A stretch of 64,000 bases of DNA from Bdellovibrio sp. BCCA. Its GTDB lineage: Bacteria; Bdellovibrionota; Bdellovibrionia; Bdellovibrionales; Bdellovibrionaceae. Below the pieces are notes generated by a model. That model was not told where the DNA came from. It saw only the letters and a list, made by a program, of their open reading frames with translations, and made no database searches. The stretch is from positions 1,984,001 through 2,048,000 of the forward strand of contig NZ_JBBNAC010000001.1 of NCBI RefSeq assembly GCF_037996825.1, written 5' to 3'. Position 1 is the stretch's first letter. Each line of letters opens with the position of its first letter. Below are positions 52,608 through 61,289 of the stretch, piece after piece. The position numbers and the translations under genes were made by a program.

Positions 52608-53594
52608 ATGAGAATTATCTGGGCCATTGATGCATTCGAGGATAACAAAGAGCTGAACCAGAAAATGGCGGATTACGTGACTCATCTCTACGAGACGACG
52701 AACGCCGATATTGAACCGCTTTACTTGTTACGTGAAAATGAGATCGTACTTCCCACCTACGAGGTCCCTGCCTGGGTTACGGACCACTCAAGAACGGCGG
52801 AATCCCTTTTTAGAGAAGTGCTCTCGGATTACAACTTGCCGTTCTTACGAGAAGCCAAAGTGATTCCGCACGCCTCTCAATCCCATGCTGGCGCAGCGGA
52901 AACCCTTTCAAATTATGCCGTGAAGAGCAAAGCCGACTTGATTATCGTCGGCAGTCACGGTCGAGAAGGATTTCAAAGATTTATTTTAGGAAGTTTTGCT
53001 GAAAGTCTTTTGCTGCAATCCGAAATTCCGGTTTGCGTGGTCGGAAATCACGCTACCAAAACAAAAACCTCGAAAAATATTTTATTTCCCACTGAGTTTG
53101 GCGAACATTCTAAAGACAACTTCCGACATGTTCTAAATCTCGCCAAAATGCTTAAAGCCGAAGTTCTTCTTCTTCACGCAATCGCTCGTCCTATTGAAAG
53201 TCTTTTTGATTTAGATACGAGTCCGCGCGTTTACAACTACAAAGGCAAGATGATGACCTTGGATCAGATCGTCGAAAGCCAGATTGAAAGCCAATCCCGT
53301 CGTGCGCAACAATGGGTCGACTGGGCTCAAAAAGAAGGCGTCACGGCTTCATTCTTTATTGATAGCAGCTTTAAAGGCGTCGATGAACTTGTACTTGATT
53401 CCATCGCAAATCACGAGGCGGATTTAGTGGTCATGGAGGCGCAAAGCGGACCTATGAGCGCAGCTCTTTTAGGAAGCTATACCCGCAACGTCGTACGCAA
53501 AGCCCCTTGCCCTGTCTATGTTCTGACCCGTCACTTTTATGATAAGGACCAGACCACGCAGAAACCTAGCCCCTCACCTGAGATGGGCGCATAG
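52608..53594 (+). CDS. Tandem universal stress protein (two UspA domains)
   Basis: A 328-residue cytoplasmic protein. Domain 1 (about 1-145) ends with LIIVGSHGREGFQRFILGSFAESLLLQSEIPVCVV, a complete G-X2-G-X9-GS ATP-binding motif. Domain 2 (about 155-315) has LVVMEAQSGPMSAALLGSYTRNVVRKAPCPVYVL, where the first glycines are altered, so it may not bind ATP. The upstream ribosome site is GGGAGG. It converges on, and overlaps by 29 bases, a LuxR-type regulator gene. Confidence 0.92.
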   Translation: MRIIWAIDAFEDNKELNQKMADYVTHLYETTNADIEPLYLLRENEIVLPTYEVPAWVTDHSRTAESLFREVLSDYNLPFLREAKVIPHASQSHAGAAETLSNYAVKSKADLIIVGSHGREGFQRFILGSFAESLLLQSEIPVCVVGNHATKTKTSKNILFPTEFGEHSKDNFRHVLNLAKMLKAEVLLLHAIARPIESLFDLDTSPRVYNYKGKMMTLDQIVESQIESQSRRAQQWVDWAQKEGVTASFFIDSSFKGVDELVLDSIANHEADLVVMEAQSGPMSAALLGSYTRNVVRKAPCPVYVLTRHFYDKDQTTQKPSPSPEMGA

Positions 53595-54081
53595 AAGCAG
53601 GCAGCTTTTTATAAATATTATTCAAATGAGTTTTCAAAGTTGCTTTGGAAATGAAGAGCTTCTCTGCAATCGCGGCGTTGGTCATTCCCTGCATCACCAT
53701 CTGCATGATGCGAACTTCGCTTTTTGTAAGACCCCGTTCTTGGAAGAAGATTTCTTGTTTTTTGAATTTATCCTGGTCTTCATCCAATGGATAAAGAATA
53801 GTTGTAATGCTGTTACCGTCATTAACGATCAGGGCATCAACCTTATGGCCTTCGATCTCTGTGGCCTTAAAGAGTTTCATGCCTTCAGAGACAGCGGCAC
53901 ACTCTTCAATTTGATGGTAAAGACGCATGCACGTCTTGCCACACACTTGCCCCGTCATGAGCCCACAAGTCTTTATACAATTTTCATTTTGATAGAGCAC
54001 ACGCTTATCAAGGTCTTTTACACAAAGACCTAACTTTGAGCCGAGGTTGGGGAACTGTTTATCCACTTCGAGCACAGACAT
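53566..54081 (-). CDS. LuxR-type regulator with cysteine-rich N-terminal domain
   Basis: A 171-residue protein. Residues 108-165 are a LuxR/GerE helix-turn-helix (GLTKSEVRIMQMVMQGMTNAAIAEKLFISKATLKTHLNNIYKKL). The N-terminal half is PAS-like and holds six cysteines at 20, 35, 39, 47, 51 and 61 (C-X3-C-X7-C-X3-C core), suggesting an iron-sulfur or redox-sensing site. The ribosome site is AGGAGG. It is convergent with the tandem UspA gene, a plausible target given both look stress-related, though that is inference. Confidence 0.85.
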   Translation of the reverse strand: MSVLEVDKQFPNLGSKLGLCVKDLDKRVLYQNENCIKTCGLMTGQVCGKTCMRLYHQIEECAAVSEGMKLFKATEIEGHKVDALIVNDGNSITTILYPLDEDQDKFKKQEIFFQERGLTKSEVRIMQMVMQGMTNAAIAEKLFISKATLKTHLNNIYKKLPASMRPSQVRG

Positions 54082-54611
54082 GACGCCTCCTGTACTTTTA
54101 ATTTTGGGACAAGAGAAACATCATGTCGATGATCTGGATCATGATTGCTATCTTATTTTTTGGCTTACTAGGTCCATTTTAAAATGTGAGGTCATCGGAA
54201 AAATATGAGGTTTGCGCCGCGGCGAACGAGGTCAATGTGAATCGACTTTTTCGCACAAAATACCCCGAAAATGCCCACCATGAGGCCTTCCGAGTTTAAA
54301 AACTAATTCAAAAAACAATGACGTGAGTGGAGAATCATTTATGAAAGAGTATAAAATTTAAGCTCAACACAAGTTTTTCTTCTGATTTATACAGCTTTTT
54401 GATTGCTATAGAGTAATGTTTCTAGTTTTTGGCCTCATAGAACCAAAATAAGACGATGGTTCGTAAATATTGTTAAGATTCTGTAAAAGTGTACTCCCCT
54501 AAGGGACTTCGGTATTACAGATTAATACTTTGGGAACCAGTATTGAATATTGCCCCCTAAAGACCGAATATGAACACGAGCAAAGTTTATAAGCCTCGAA
54601 AGGAGGAAATT
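54082..54611. other. Long AT-rich intergenic region
   Basis: 530 bases between divergent regulator genes. It contains one tiny frame (54123-54182; MSMIWIMIAILFFGLLGPF, 19 residues, weak ribosome site), several AT-rich tracts (54300-54480) likely to hold promoters, and no strong hairpin or repeat. The frame running from ATG 54570 into the TetR gene lacks a ribosome site. Confidence 0.5.
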
Positions 54612-55238
54612 ATGGGTGCTGCTCCAGTAACTCACACAAATCCCGAAAAACGCTACATGCTGAAAATCCCGGTGCAAAAACGTTCCAAAGAAACGGTGGC
54701 AAGCATTGTGGAATCCTGCGCACGTTTATTAGTGCAAGAGCCGTATCACGCTATTACGACAGATAAGATTGCCGAAATGGCCGGCGTGAGTATCGGATCT
54801 CTTTATCAATTCTTCGCAAACAAAGAAGCTATTGTCGCTGCAGTGATCGATGATCTTTTGCAGAAGGACTTGGCCTATATCGAAGAAAACTTGGCAAAAC
54901 TCCAAGCGACAGACTTGGACTCTAAAGTTCATGCCTTTATTGATATTGGATTCACTCGCTTTCATGACAACCGTCCTCTAAGAACGGCACTGCAAGGAGT
55001 GCAAGGCATGCTCGACTACTGGGACACAAGACGCGTGTTCTTTGAGCACTATCAAAAAGCGGTGCTCGCACACATGCCGCCAATCCCAGGACGCGATCGT
55101 GAAATGATGGCTCTATTTATCGTCAGTTGCTTTAACAATATCTTGCAACTGGCTCTTCTAGGCCCTCAAGGACCTGAAAGAGAAGACGCGATCAAAAAAG
55201 AAGTTTTCCTTCTTATTAGACGCTATCTGAATCCGTAA
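54612..55238 (+). CDS. TetR-family transcription regulator
   Basis: A 208-residue protein starting at ATG 54612, directly after AAGGAGGAAATT. The helix-turn-helix reads ASIVESCARLLVQEPYHAITTDKIAEMAGVSIGSLYQFFANKEAIVAAVIDDLLQKD, a typical TetR N-terminus; the rest is the ligand-binding helical domain. It probably represses itself or the downstream CLC and nitronate monooxygenase genes, although a terminator separates them. Confidence 0.92.
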   Translation: MGAAPVTHTNPEKRYMLKIPVQKRSKETVASIVESCARLLVQEPYHAITTDKIAEMAGVSIGSLYQFFANKEAIVAAVIDDLLQKDLAYIEENLAKLQATDLDSKVHAFIDIGFTRFHDNRPLRTALQGVQGMLDYWDTRRVFFEHYQKAVLAHMPPIPGRDREMMALFIVSCFNNILQLALLGPQGPEREDAIKKEVFLLIRRYLNP

Positions 55239-55259
55239 GAATTCACTTGCCTCCAACGC

Positions 55260-55296
55260 CCCTCCTCGTATTCTTATCGAGGAGGGTCTTTTTTTT
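55260..55296 (+). terminator. Terminator after the TetR gene
   Basis: CCCTCCTCG (55260-55268) pairs with CGAGGAGGG (55278-55286), then TCTTTTTTTT. The right arm (GAGGAGGG) also serves as the likely ribosome site of the next gene. Confidence 0.9.
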
Positions 55297-56533
55297 GAAT
55301 TCAGCAAAACTTTTTAAAATTCCTCTGCGCCTTCTTCCCGATGTTCTTCTTTGGATTTTTATTGCCGCTTTAGTTGGCTTTCTTGCAGGTTCCGCCTCCG
55401 CTGGTTTTTTACTGGCTCTTGATTTCGTCACGCACACACGAATTGAAAATCCTTGGCTTCTTTATTTACTTCCATGGGCTGGTGTCTTGATCGCGTTTTT
55501 GTATTCACGCTATGGCAAAAATACGGATGCAGGAAATAATCTTCTCATTGATGAAATTCACAATCCAAAAAAAGTCGTTCCTCTGCGTATGGCGCCTTTT
55601 GTTTTATTAGGAACGTTGGTCACTCATCTTTTTGGTGGCTCTGCCGGACGCGAAGGAACCGCCGTGCAAATGGGCGGAACGTTGGCAGATCAGCTAACAT
55701 TGCTGTTCCGTTTTGATGCAGAAAAAAGAAAAACCCTTTTGATGGCAGGTATTTCTGCAGGGTTTTCTTCTATCTTCGGCACTCCGCTGGCGGGCGCTGT
55801 GTTTGGCCTTGAAGTGTTAGCTATTGGGCGCCTTCGCTATCAAGCCATTCTTCCCTGCTTTATTGCGGCGATTATTGCTGATCGCGTGTGTTTACAATGG
55901 GGCGTGCATCACACGGCCTATTCTATCGCACAAGTTCCTGAGATTTCAGTTCTCACTGTTTTGTGGTCGCTCGTTGCTGGCATCTGTTTTGGTCTCTGCG
56001 CTTATGCTTTTTCTTGGAGCAATCACCGACTCACGCATCTTTTAAAACAAACTTTTGCATCTCCGCTGGTGCGCGCTTTTATCGGCGGCGTGGTTGTGAT
56101 TTTAGGAGCTGCGCTTTTGCAATCCGATCGCTATTTGGGATTGGGTGTTCCCGTTATTGTCGAAAGTTTTCAGGGACCCGTTCCGGCTTACGATTTTCTT
56201 TTTAAAATCATTTTCACCGTCGTCACTTTAAGTTCCGGATTCAAAGGCGGCGAAGTCACACCGTTGTTTTTTATTGGCGCAACATTGGGAAATGCTCTGG
56301 CGTGGATTTTACCTCTGCCTACAGGTCTTTTAGCGGGAATGGGATTCGTCGCTGTTTTTGCAGGAGCCGCGAATACGCCTCTGGCGTGTCTTTTGATGGC
56401 GATGGAATTATTTGGGACAGGCTCTGCCATTTACGCAGCCTTAGCGTGCGTTATGAGTTATATTTTTTCAGGACACGCGGGAATTTATCACTCGCAAAAA
56501 ATCGAGGTCTACAAACATGCTCAAGAAAATTAA
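55295..56533 (+). CDS. CLC-family ion antiporter, possibly fluoride-type
   Basis: A 412-residue membrane protein of the CLC fold. GSAGREGTAVQMGG contains the gating glutamate in GREG, and the later AGISAGFSSIFGTPLAGAVFGLE, SSGFKGGEVTPLFFIGA and FVAVFAGAANTPLA match CLC helices. The first anion-site loop reads AGNNLLIDEIH rather than GSGIPE, and GREGT replaces GREGP; both recall the CLC-F fluoride/proton antiporters. No fluoride riboswitch was recognised upstream. The best start is TTG 55295, in the tail of the TetR terminator. Confidence 0.85.
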   Translation: MNSAKLFKIPLRLLPDVLLWIFIAALVGFLAGSASAGFLLALDFVTHTRIENPWLLYLLPWAGVLIAFLYSRYGKNTDAGNNLLIDEIHNPKKVVPLRMAPFVLLGTLVTHLFGGSAGREGTAVQMGGTLADQLTLLFRFDAEKRKTLLMAGISAGFSSIFGTPLAGAVFGLEVLAIGRLRYQAILPCFIAAIIADRVCLQWGVHHTAYSIAQVPEISVLTVLWSLVAGICFGLCAYAFSWSNHRLTHLLKQTFASPLVRAFIGGVVVILGAALLQSDRYLGLGVPVIVESFQGPVPAYDFLFKIIFTVVTLSSGFKGGEVTPLFFIGATLGNALAWILPLPTGLLAGMGFVAVFAGAANTPLACLLMAMELFGTGSAIYAALACVMSYIFSGHAGIYHSQKIEVYKHAQEN

Positions 56534-57515
56534 TACGCCCTTCTCAGATTTGATGAAAGTGGATTTCCCGATTATCGCGGCACCCATGTTTTTGGTGAGC
56601 AACACGGACATCGTGGTCGAAGCCAGCGAAAGCGGCGGGATTGGAACATTTCCCGCTCTTAATTATCGTCCCATCGAAAAATATGCCGAAGCTTTAAAAG
56701 AAATTAAAAAGCGCACGAAAAAACCTATGGGTGTGAATATCATCGTGAATAAAAGCAATACGCGCCAAGAGCAAGATTTAAAGATCGCTCTTGATAACGG
56801 CGTGGACCTTTTTATCACCTCGTTGGGAAGCCCTAAGAAAGTGATTGAAAAAGCTCACAAAAATGGCGCAAAAGTTATTTGCGATGTGACGAATCTTGAA
56901 CATGCTTTGAAAGTTCAAGATATGGGCGCTGATGGCGTGATTGCCGTTGGCACTGGAGCTGGTGGACACGCAGGTCCTATTTCACCGTTGGTTTTAATTC
57001 CTTGGCTCAAAACACGCCTGCAGATTCCTATTATCGCTGCCGGCGGTATCGCGCACGGTTCAATGATCTCTGCGTGCTTAGCTTTAGGCGCTTCCGGTGT
57101 GAGCGTTGGAACTCGTTTTATCGCGAGTCGCGAAGCACAAGTCGATCAGGCTTACAAAGATGCGATTGTGCAATCAACGCCGGAAGATATTGTGATGACA
57201 ACACGAGTGTCAGGAACTCCGGCTGCGGTTATCAACACTCCTTACGTGCAAAAGTTAGGAACAGATCTGCCTTGGGCAATTAAGATTTTAAAAGATCACA
57301 AGCTCACGAAAAAATACATGACGCCGTTGATTCATTTAATGGGCATGAAGTCTTTAGAAGAAGCCGCGGTCAAACCCACTTGGAAAACGGTTTGGAGTGC
57401 CGGCCAGTCCGTGGGTTTGGTGGAAGAAATCCTAACAGTGCGTGAGATTTATCAAAAGCTCATCGCCGAATATGACGAGAGCGTGAAGAATCTTTCTCAC
57501 TTAGGACTTGAGTGA
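56517..57515 (+). CDS. Nitronate monooxygenase-family (2-nitropropane dioxygenase) flavoprotein
   Basis: A 332-residue TIM-barrel FMN enzyme: FPIIAAPMFLVSNTDIVVEASESGGIGTFPALN, the phosphate-binding IIAAGGIAHGSMISACLALGASGVSVGTRFIAS, and the glycine-rich AVGTGAGGHAGPIS with the active-site His. Related enzymes include enoyl-ACP reductase FabK, which cannot be excluded. It overlaps the CLC gene by 17 bases, so the two are co-expressed, and overlaps the convergent DUF4442 gene at its end. Confidence 0.9.
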   Translation: MLKKINTPFSDLMKVDFPIIAAPMFLVSNTDIVVEASESGGIGTFPALNYRPIEKYAEALKEIKKRTKKPMGVNIIVNKSNTRQEQDLKIALDNGVDLFITSLGSPKKVIEKAHKNGAKVICDVTNLEHALKVQDMGADGVIAVGTGAGGHAGPISPLVLIPWLKTRLQIPIIAAGGIAHGSMISACLALGASGVSVGTRFIASREAQVDQAYKDAIVQSTPEDIVMTTRVSGTPAAVINTPYVQKLGTDLPWAIKILKDHKLTKKYMTPLIHLMGMKSLEEAAVKPTWKTVWSAGQSVGLVEEILTVREIYQKLIAEYDESVKNLSHLGLE

Positions 57516-57986
57516 ACGATTGCGCACGGAGAGCGTGAGCTCATAAGTCATTATGGGCTCCGTCTCACTTGTTTTTGGAACAACCGCGTACCCTTTAAAT
57601 TTTCTTTCAATACGTGCCGGATTTGTTTTCGCTTCATCAATCAAAGCTTTCACCGCTTCAACTTCGTCGCAGATGAAATGCACATCACCATCGCCGCGTT
57701 TTAAATACTGACCTGAAAAATCTTTAAAAACGAAATCGATTTTTTGCTTACTTTCTGAAATTGCCATCACAGCCGCCGCCGCAATCGACAATTCAGCACC
57801 AATTCCCAAAGCTCCAAAGTACATCGAGTTCAGATGATTTTTCGTGCGATAAGAAAGCGGCACCTTCAGAATAAAGCGCTTTTCCCCTGCTTCGACAACA
57901 CGTGGACTGATAAAAAGAACGAGAGGAATTTTTAGAAGACCATAGAGATTTATAAACGCTGTGTATTTGAGATTTTTCATGTTCAT
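57501..57986 (-). CDS. DUF4442/hotdog-fold thioesterase-like protein
   Basis: A 161-residue protein resembling the DUF4442 branch of the PaaI hotdog family: PLSYRTKNHLNSMYFGALGIGAELSIAAAAVMAI is the central helix region with the expected N-H-X-X-X-X-G-A-pattern, followed by KIDFVFKDFSGQYLKRGDGDVHFIC and YELTLSVRNR strands. Substrate unknown. The ribosome site is weak. It overlaps the convergent nitronate monooxygenase gene by 15 bases. Confidence 0.75.
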   Translation of the reverse strand: MNMKNLKYTAFINLYGLLKIPLVLFISPRVVEAGEKRFILKVPLSYRTKNHLNSMYFGALGIGAELSIAAAAVMAISESKQKIDFVFKDFSGQYLKRGDGDVHFICDEVEAVKALIDEAKTNPARIERKFKGYAVVPKTSETEPIMTYELTLSVRNRSLKS

Positions 57987-58083
57987 TGTTTAATAGTAGG
58001 ACTCGGGCCCAGAGATGGACTAGCACTTTTAGATGAAGACCTCTCATTTTGACTAATCGCAACATATAGAGTGTAATAAAGCC

Positions 58084-58103
58084 GAGGCAGACAGACCTGC
58101 CTC
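58084..58103. repeat. Short hairpin GAGGCAG/CTGCCTC
   Basis: Seven perfect pairs around a six-base loop just before the promoter of the small membrane protein gene. Possible operator. Confidence 0.4.
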
Positions 58104-58109
58104 ATTTCC

Positions 58110-58137
58110 TTGACCCCTTAACCGAAGCCCTTATAAA
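58110..58137 (+). promoter_or_regulatory. Predicted promoter of the 70-residue membrane protein gene
   Basis: TTGACC (58110-58115), 16 bases, TATAAA (58132-58137). Confidence 0.6.
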
Positions 58138-58173
58138 GGAGAGGTAGCACTAGGTAAGGGGCCATTAGTTTTT

Positions 58174-58386
58174 ATGGATCAGTCACCGCCAAAACCTAAA
58201 TTCTTAGAACGCTGGACACCGAAAGTAATTCGCGAAGCCAAACAGGTTTTTCGCGAAGGCGGTATCAAGGGCGTTCTCCGTCGTTACGGATGGAAGGTTT
58301 TTGCTGTGTTTTTTGTGTATTATCTGGTTCGCGACATCACGATTTATATTTTATTGCCGCTGTATCTGGCCAATAAACTTTTTTAA
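58174..58386 (+). CDS. Small single-pass membrane protein
   Basis: A 70-residue protein. The first 40 residues are basic and soluble (WTPKVIREAKQVFREGGIKGVLRRYGWK), followed by one membrane helix (VFAVFFVYYLVRDITIYILLPLYLA). A good promoter lies 36 bases before it; the ribosome site (AAGGGG) is moderate. Its stop shares four bases with that of the convergent DUF1634 gene. Function unknown. Confidence 0.7.
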   Translation: MDQSPPKPKFLERWTPKVIREAKQVFREGGIKGVLRRYGWKVFAVFFVYYLVRDITIYILLPLYLANKLF

Positions 58387-58769
58387 AGATCAATTCCCAA
58401 AGTAAAACTTGCGATGAGAACAAAGAAAACCGCAAAGGCCATGATCGCCAGGCGATAATCTTTTTGTCTGATAAAAAGAATTCCTGTCATCAAAACGCGT
58501 ATCACTGGCAACGTCACGAGGACGACCAATCCAAAGAAAGACATCAAAAGAGCGCGGTCGTTCATAATAAGCGCCCATTGAATACTTTCTGAAAGCGATT
58601 GTGGATGATACTCGCTAAAGGTGCTTAAAACGTCGCCGCTATTAATAAGCATCCAAACCCAACCTACAAAAAGCAATGCTCCGGCAAAAAGAACCCCACC
58701 CCGCAAAAATTGACTGATGCGAATTTCAAGTTGATGAAGCGACAAGGGTGCTGAGTTTTCTTTACTCAT
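58383..58769 (-). CDS. DUF1634 membrane protein
   Basis: A 128-residue protein with three membrane helices (GVLFAGALLFVGWVWMLI, LLMSFFGLVVLVTLPVIRVLMTGILF, LAIMAFAVFFVLIASFTL). The region RISQFLRGGVLFAGALLFVG and the overall layout match DUF1634, a family commonly encoded next to TauE/SafE exporters, as here (four-base overlap). Probably an accessory subunit of the exporter. Confidence 0.85.
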   Translation of the reverse strand: MSKENSAPLSLHQLEIRISQFLRGGVLFAGALLFVGWVWMLINSGDVLSTFSEYHPQSLSESIQWALIMNDRALLMSFFGLVVLVTLPVIRVLMTGILFIRQKDYRLAIMAFAVFFVLIASFTLGIDL

Positions 58770-59581
58770 TGAAGCCCCTTAATAATCATTTGAATGGAGA
58801 CGATGCTTAAAACGACAACGAATATCTGACGAATGCGTTTTGCTGGAATTCGCACCATGGCTTTTGCTCCGAAGAAAGAGCCAATGATAATTCCTACAGC
58901 CACCGGAGCTGCAATTTGCGGCTGGATGTCTCCACGCAAAAGATAAGCTCCCGCACTGGCCGAAGCGGTCACACCGATCATAAAATTGGAAGTCGCTGAA
59001 GAAACTTTAATAGGAAGTTTCATCGCGCCATCCATCGCAAGAACTTTGAAAATACCACTGCCAATCCCAAGAAGAGCGGAAAGAACTCCGGCACCAAACA
59101 TCGCAAACAATCCCAGCGGCACTTGCTGAACTTTGTAGTTCACCCAACGCTCGTTGCTTTCAGGATACGAACCATCGAGCTTCAAAGCCGTTGCCCAGGG
59201 ATGATTCTCTCCCGTGAGGTGTTCTTCGCGTTTTCTGAGCATCATGATCGCCGAGAAAAATAAAAACACACCGAAGAGTAAAAACAAAAATTGCGCTTTG
59301 ATAAATGAAGCGATTAAAAAACCAACAACAGCCCCGGTCACTGTACCGATCTCAAGAAAAACGGCCAGACGCAGATTTGTTAAAGAGTCTTTAAGATAGC
59401 TCGCAGCCGCGCCCGAAGATGTGGCGACAATAGAAATTAAACTAGCGGCAATCGCATAACGAATATTGACATGATAAAAAAGTGTTAAGACCGGGACGAC
59501 AATGATACCGCCTCCAAGCCCTAAAAGAGCTCCTAGAAAGCCTGCACCCACTGCCGTCAAAAGAAGAAGAATCTCTAACAT
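58766..59581 (-). CDS. TauE/SafE-family anion exporter
   Basis: A 271-residue membrane protein with about eight helices in two repeats. The repeats open with AVGAGFLGALLGLGGGIIVVPVLTLFYHVNIRYAIAASLISIVATSSGAAASY and MFGAGVLSALLGIGSGIFKVLAMDGAMKLPIKVSSATSNFMIGVTASASA. These glycine-rich repeats are the TauE/SafE signature. Members export sulfite, sulfoacetate or related anions. Co-expressed with DUF1634. Confidence 0.92.
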   Translation of the reverse strand: MLEILLLLTAVGAGFLGALLGLGGGIIVVPVLTLFYHVNIRYAIAASLISIVATSSGAAASYLKDSLTNLRLAVFLEIGTVTGAVVGFLIASFIKAQFLFLLFGVFLFFSAIMMLRKREEHLTGENHPWATALKLDGSYPESNERWVNYKVQQVPLGLFAMFGAGVLSALLGIGSGIFKVLAMDGAMKLPIKVSSATSNFMIGVTASASAGAYLLRGDIQPQIAAPVAVGIIIGSFFGAKAMVRIPAKRIRQIFVVVLSIVSIQMIIKGLQ

Positions 59582-59599
59582 CTGATCACGGAATTCCGA

Positions 59600-59989
59600 T
59601 TACTTCGCGCACTCAAACAAACGCACCAAGCGTGCGCCGAAGTAAGTGTCCTTCTTCGTGAACTGCCAAGGTGGATAGGGAAGGAAAACCGCTTCAGCAC
59701 ACTGACCTTTTTGTGCTACGGCCCACTGACGATCTTCTGAAGACGCCGTGTAGATTTCGCCTGTTTTTTGATCTTTAATGCCAATCGCAAAAGAGAACAC
59801 TTTTGAAGTGATATCTCCATCGCTACGTGCCATTAATGCCACAGGGATTTCAACACGCTCCACTCCTGTGATTTCACCCACAACGGTTTTAGAGAAAATA
59901 ACGCTGTAGTTCGCCAAAATCACCCAAGAAAGACCGACAATGACGAGCAAAACCAAAACAAATTTTGTAAACTTCCAAATTGTTGCCAT
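59600..59989 (-). CDS. Membrane-anchored periplasmic protein of unknown function
   Basis: A 129-residue protein with one N-terminal membrane segment (FVLVLLVIVGLSWVILANYSVIF) and a beta-rich outer domain (VVGEITGVERVEIPVA, SFAIGIKDQKTGEIYTASSEDRQWAV, CAEAVFLPYPPWQF) with two cysteines (QCAEA and FECAK) that could form a disulfide. It leads the run with TauE/SafE and DUF1634, 18 bases upstream of the exporter. No family recognised. Confidence 0.7.
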   Translation of the reverse strand: MATIWKFTKFVLVLLVIVGLSWVILANYSVIFSKTVVGEITGVERVEIPVALMARSDGDITSKVFSFAIGIKDQKTGEIYTASSEDRQWAVAQKGQCAEAVFLPYPPWQFTKKDTYFGARLVRLFECAK

Positions 59990-60041
59990 AGAAATGGATT
60001 ATCGGTTAGTTTGAAAGTCGTCAACAAAAAGGACCCCCACC

Positions 60042-61289
60042 GTGTTTTCTAAACAAGAAAAAATTCTCCTTGGAATTCTCGCTACGATTCAGTTCAGCTC
60101 TATCGTGGATTTTATGATCATGATGCCGCTGGGACCTCAGTTGATGCGTATGTTTGCGATCACTCCTCATCAATTCGGACTCCTTGTGTCATCGTATACA
60201 TTCAGCGCTTCGATCAGTGGCTTTTTAGCTTCCTTCTTTGTCGATAAGTTTGATCGTAAAACAAGCCTGCTCTTTTTCTTTTTCGGATTCGCCATCGGCA
60301 CTATTGCGTGCGCTCTCTCCCCTAACTACGAACTTCTTTTAACGGCTCGGGGATTGACGGGAATTTTCGGAGGAGTTTTAAGCTCTTTGGTGTTGTCGAT
60401 TGTAAGTGATGCGATTTCTTATGAACGCCGTGGAAGCGCTATGGGAGTTATTATGACTTCCTTTTCAATGGCCTCTATCCTTGGAGTTCCATTCAGCCTT
60501 TTTCTTGCCAACGAATTTTCATGGCACGCACCGTTTACATTCTTAGGCGTACTTTCATTGCTTTTGTGTTTTGTGATTTGGAAATATGTTCCTGAAATGC
60601 GCGTTCACTTGCTGGAAAAGCGCGAGAAAGAACCTATTCACCGTGTTTTGACTCGTATTATTCACAATCAAAATCAGCGTCGCGCTTTGTTCTTTATGGC
60701 GGCTGTGATGTTTGGCCACTTTGCAATCATTCCCTTTCTTTCCCCTTCCCTTGTGGCGAATGTGGGAATGACAGAGCAACAATTGCCACTCATGTACATG
60801 GCCGGTGGACTTTGCACGATCTTTAGCTCCCCTTTTATTGGCCGTCTTGCCGATCGTTTTGGTAAACACAAGATTTTCCTGTGGGGCGCTTTGATTACGA
60901 TTCTTCCTTACTGGGTGATCACACATATGGGACAAACGCCGCTATGGTTGACTTTAGCGATTTGCGCTTTCTTCTTTGTGTCTTCCGGAGGACGCATGAT
61001 TCCTGCTACCGCTTTGGTATCAGGAACTTCTTTGCCGCAAAATCGCGGAAGTTTTATGAGTATTGTAAGCTGCGTGCAACAGATGGCCGCGGCGGTCTCT
61101 AGTTATATCGCAGGACTTATCATCACGACAGGTCCTAACGGTCACCTTGATAACTACAATGTCGTTGGATACATCGCGGTCGTTTTCACATTCGTAGCGA
61201 TTTATCTTTCTCGTCGAATTCACGCGATCGAAAGTGCGACTACAAAAACAGAAGCTGATACCGCCCACATCGGTGAGCCCGTCGTTTAA
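60042..61289 (+). CDS. Major facilitator superfamily transporter
   Basis: A 415-residue, twelve-helix transporter. The first half holds VDFMIMMPLGPQLMRMFAITPHQFGLLVSSYTFSASISGFLASFFVDKFDRKTSLL, with the MFS loop as DKFDRK, and GRLADRFGKHK marks the second half. The DHA1 drug:H+ antiporter group is likely from ISDAISYERRGSAMGVIMTSFSMASILGVPFSLFLA. Start is GTG 60042 with AAGGA nine bases before. Its stop shares four bases with arfB. Confidence 0.92.
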   Translation: MFSKQEKILLGILATIQFSSIVDFMIMMPLGPQLMRMFAITPHQFGLLVSSYTFSASISGFLASFFVDKFDRKTSLLFFFFGFAIGTIACALSPNYELLLTARGLTGIFGGVLSSLVLSIVSDAISYERRGSAMGVIMTSFSMASILGVPFSLFLANEFSWHAPFTFLGVLSLLLCFVIWKYVPEMRVHLLEKREKEPIHRVLTRIIHNQNQRRALFFMAAVMFGHFAIIPFLSPSLVANVGMTEQQLPLMYMAGGLCTIFSSPFIGRLADRFGKHKIFLWGALITILPYWVITHMGQTPLWLTLAICAFFFVSSGGRMIPATALVSGTSLPQNRGSFMSIVSCVQQMAAAVSSYIAGLIITTGPNGHLDNYNVVGYIAVVFTFVAIYLSRRIHAIESATTKTEADTAHIGEPVV

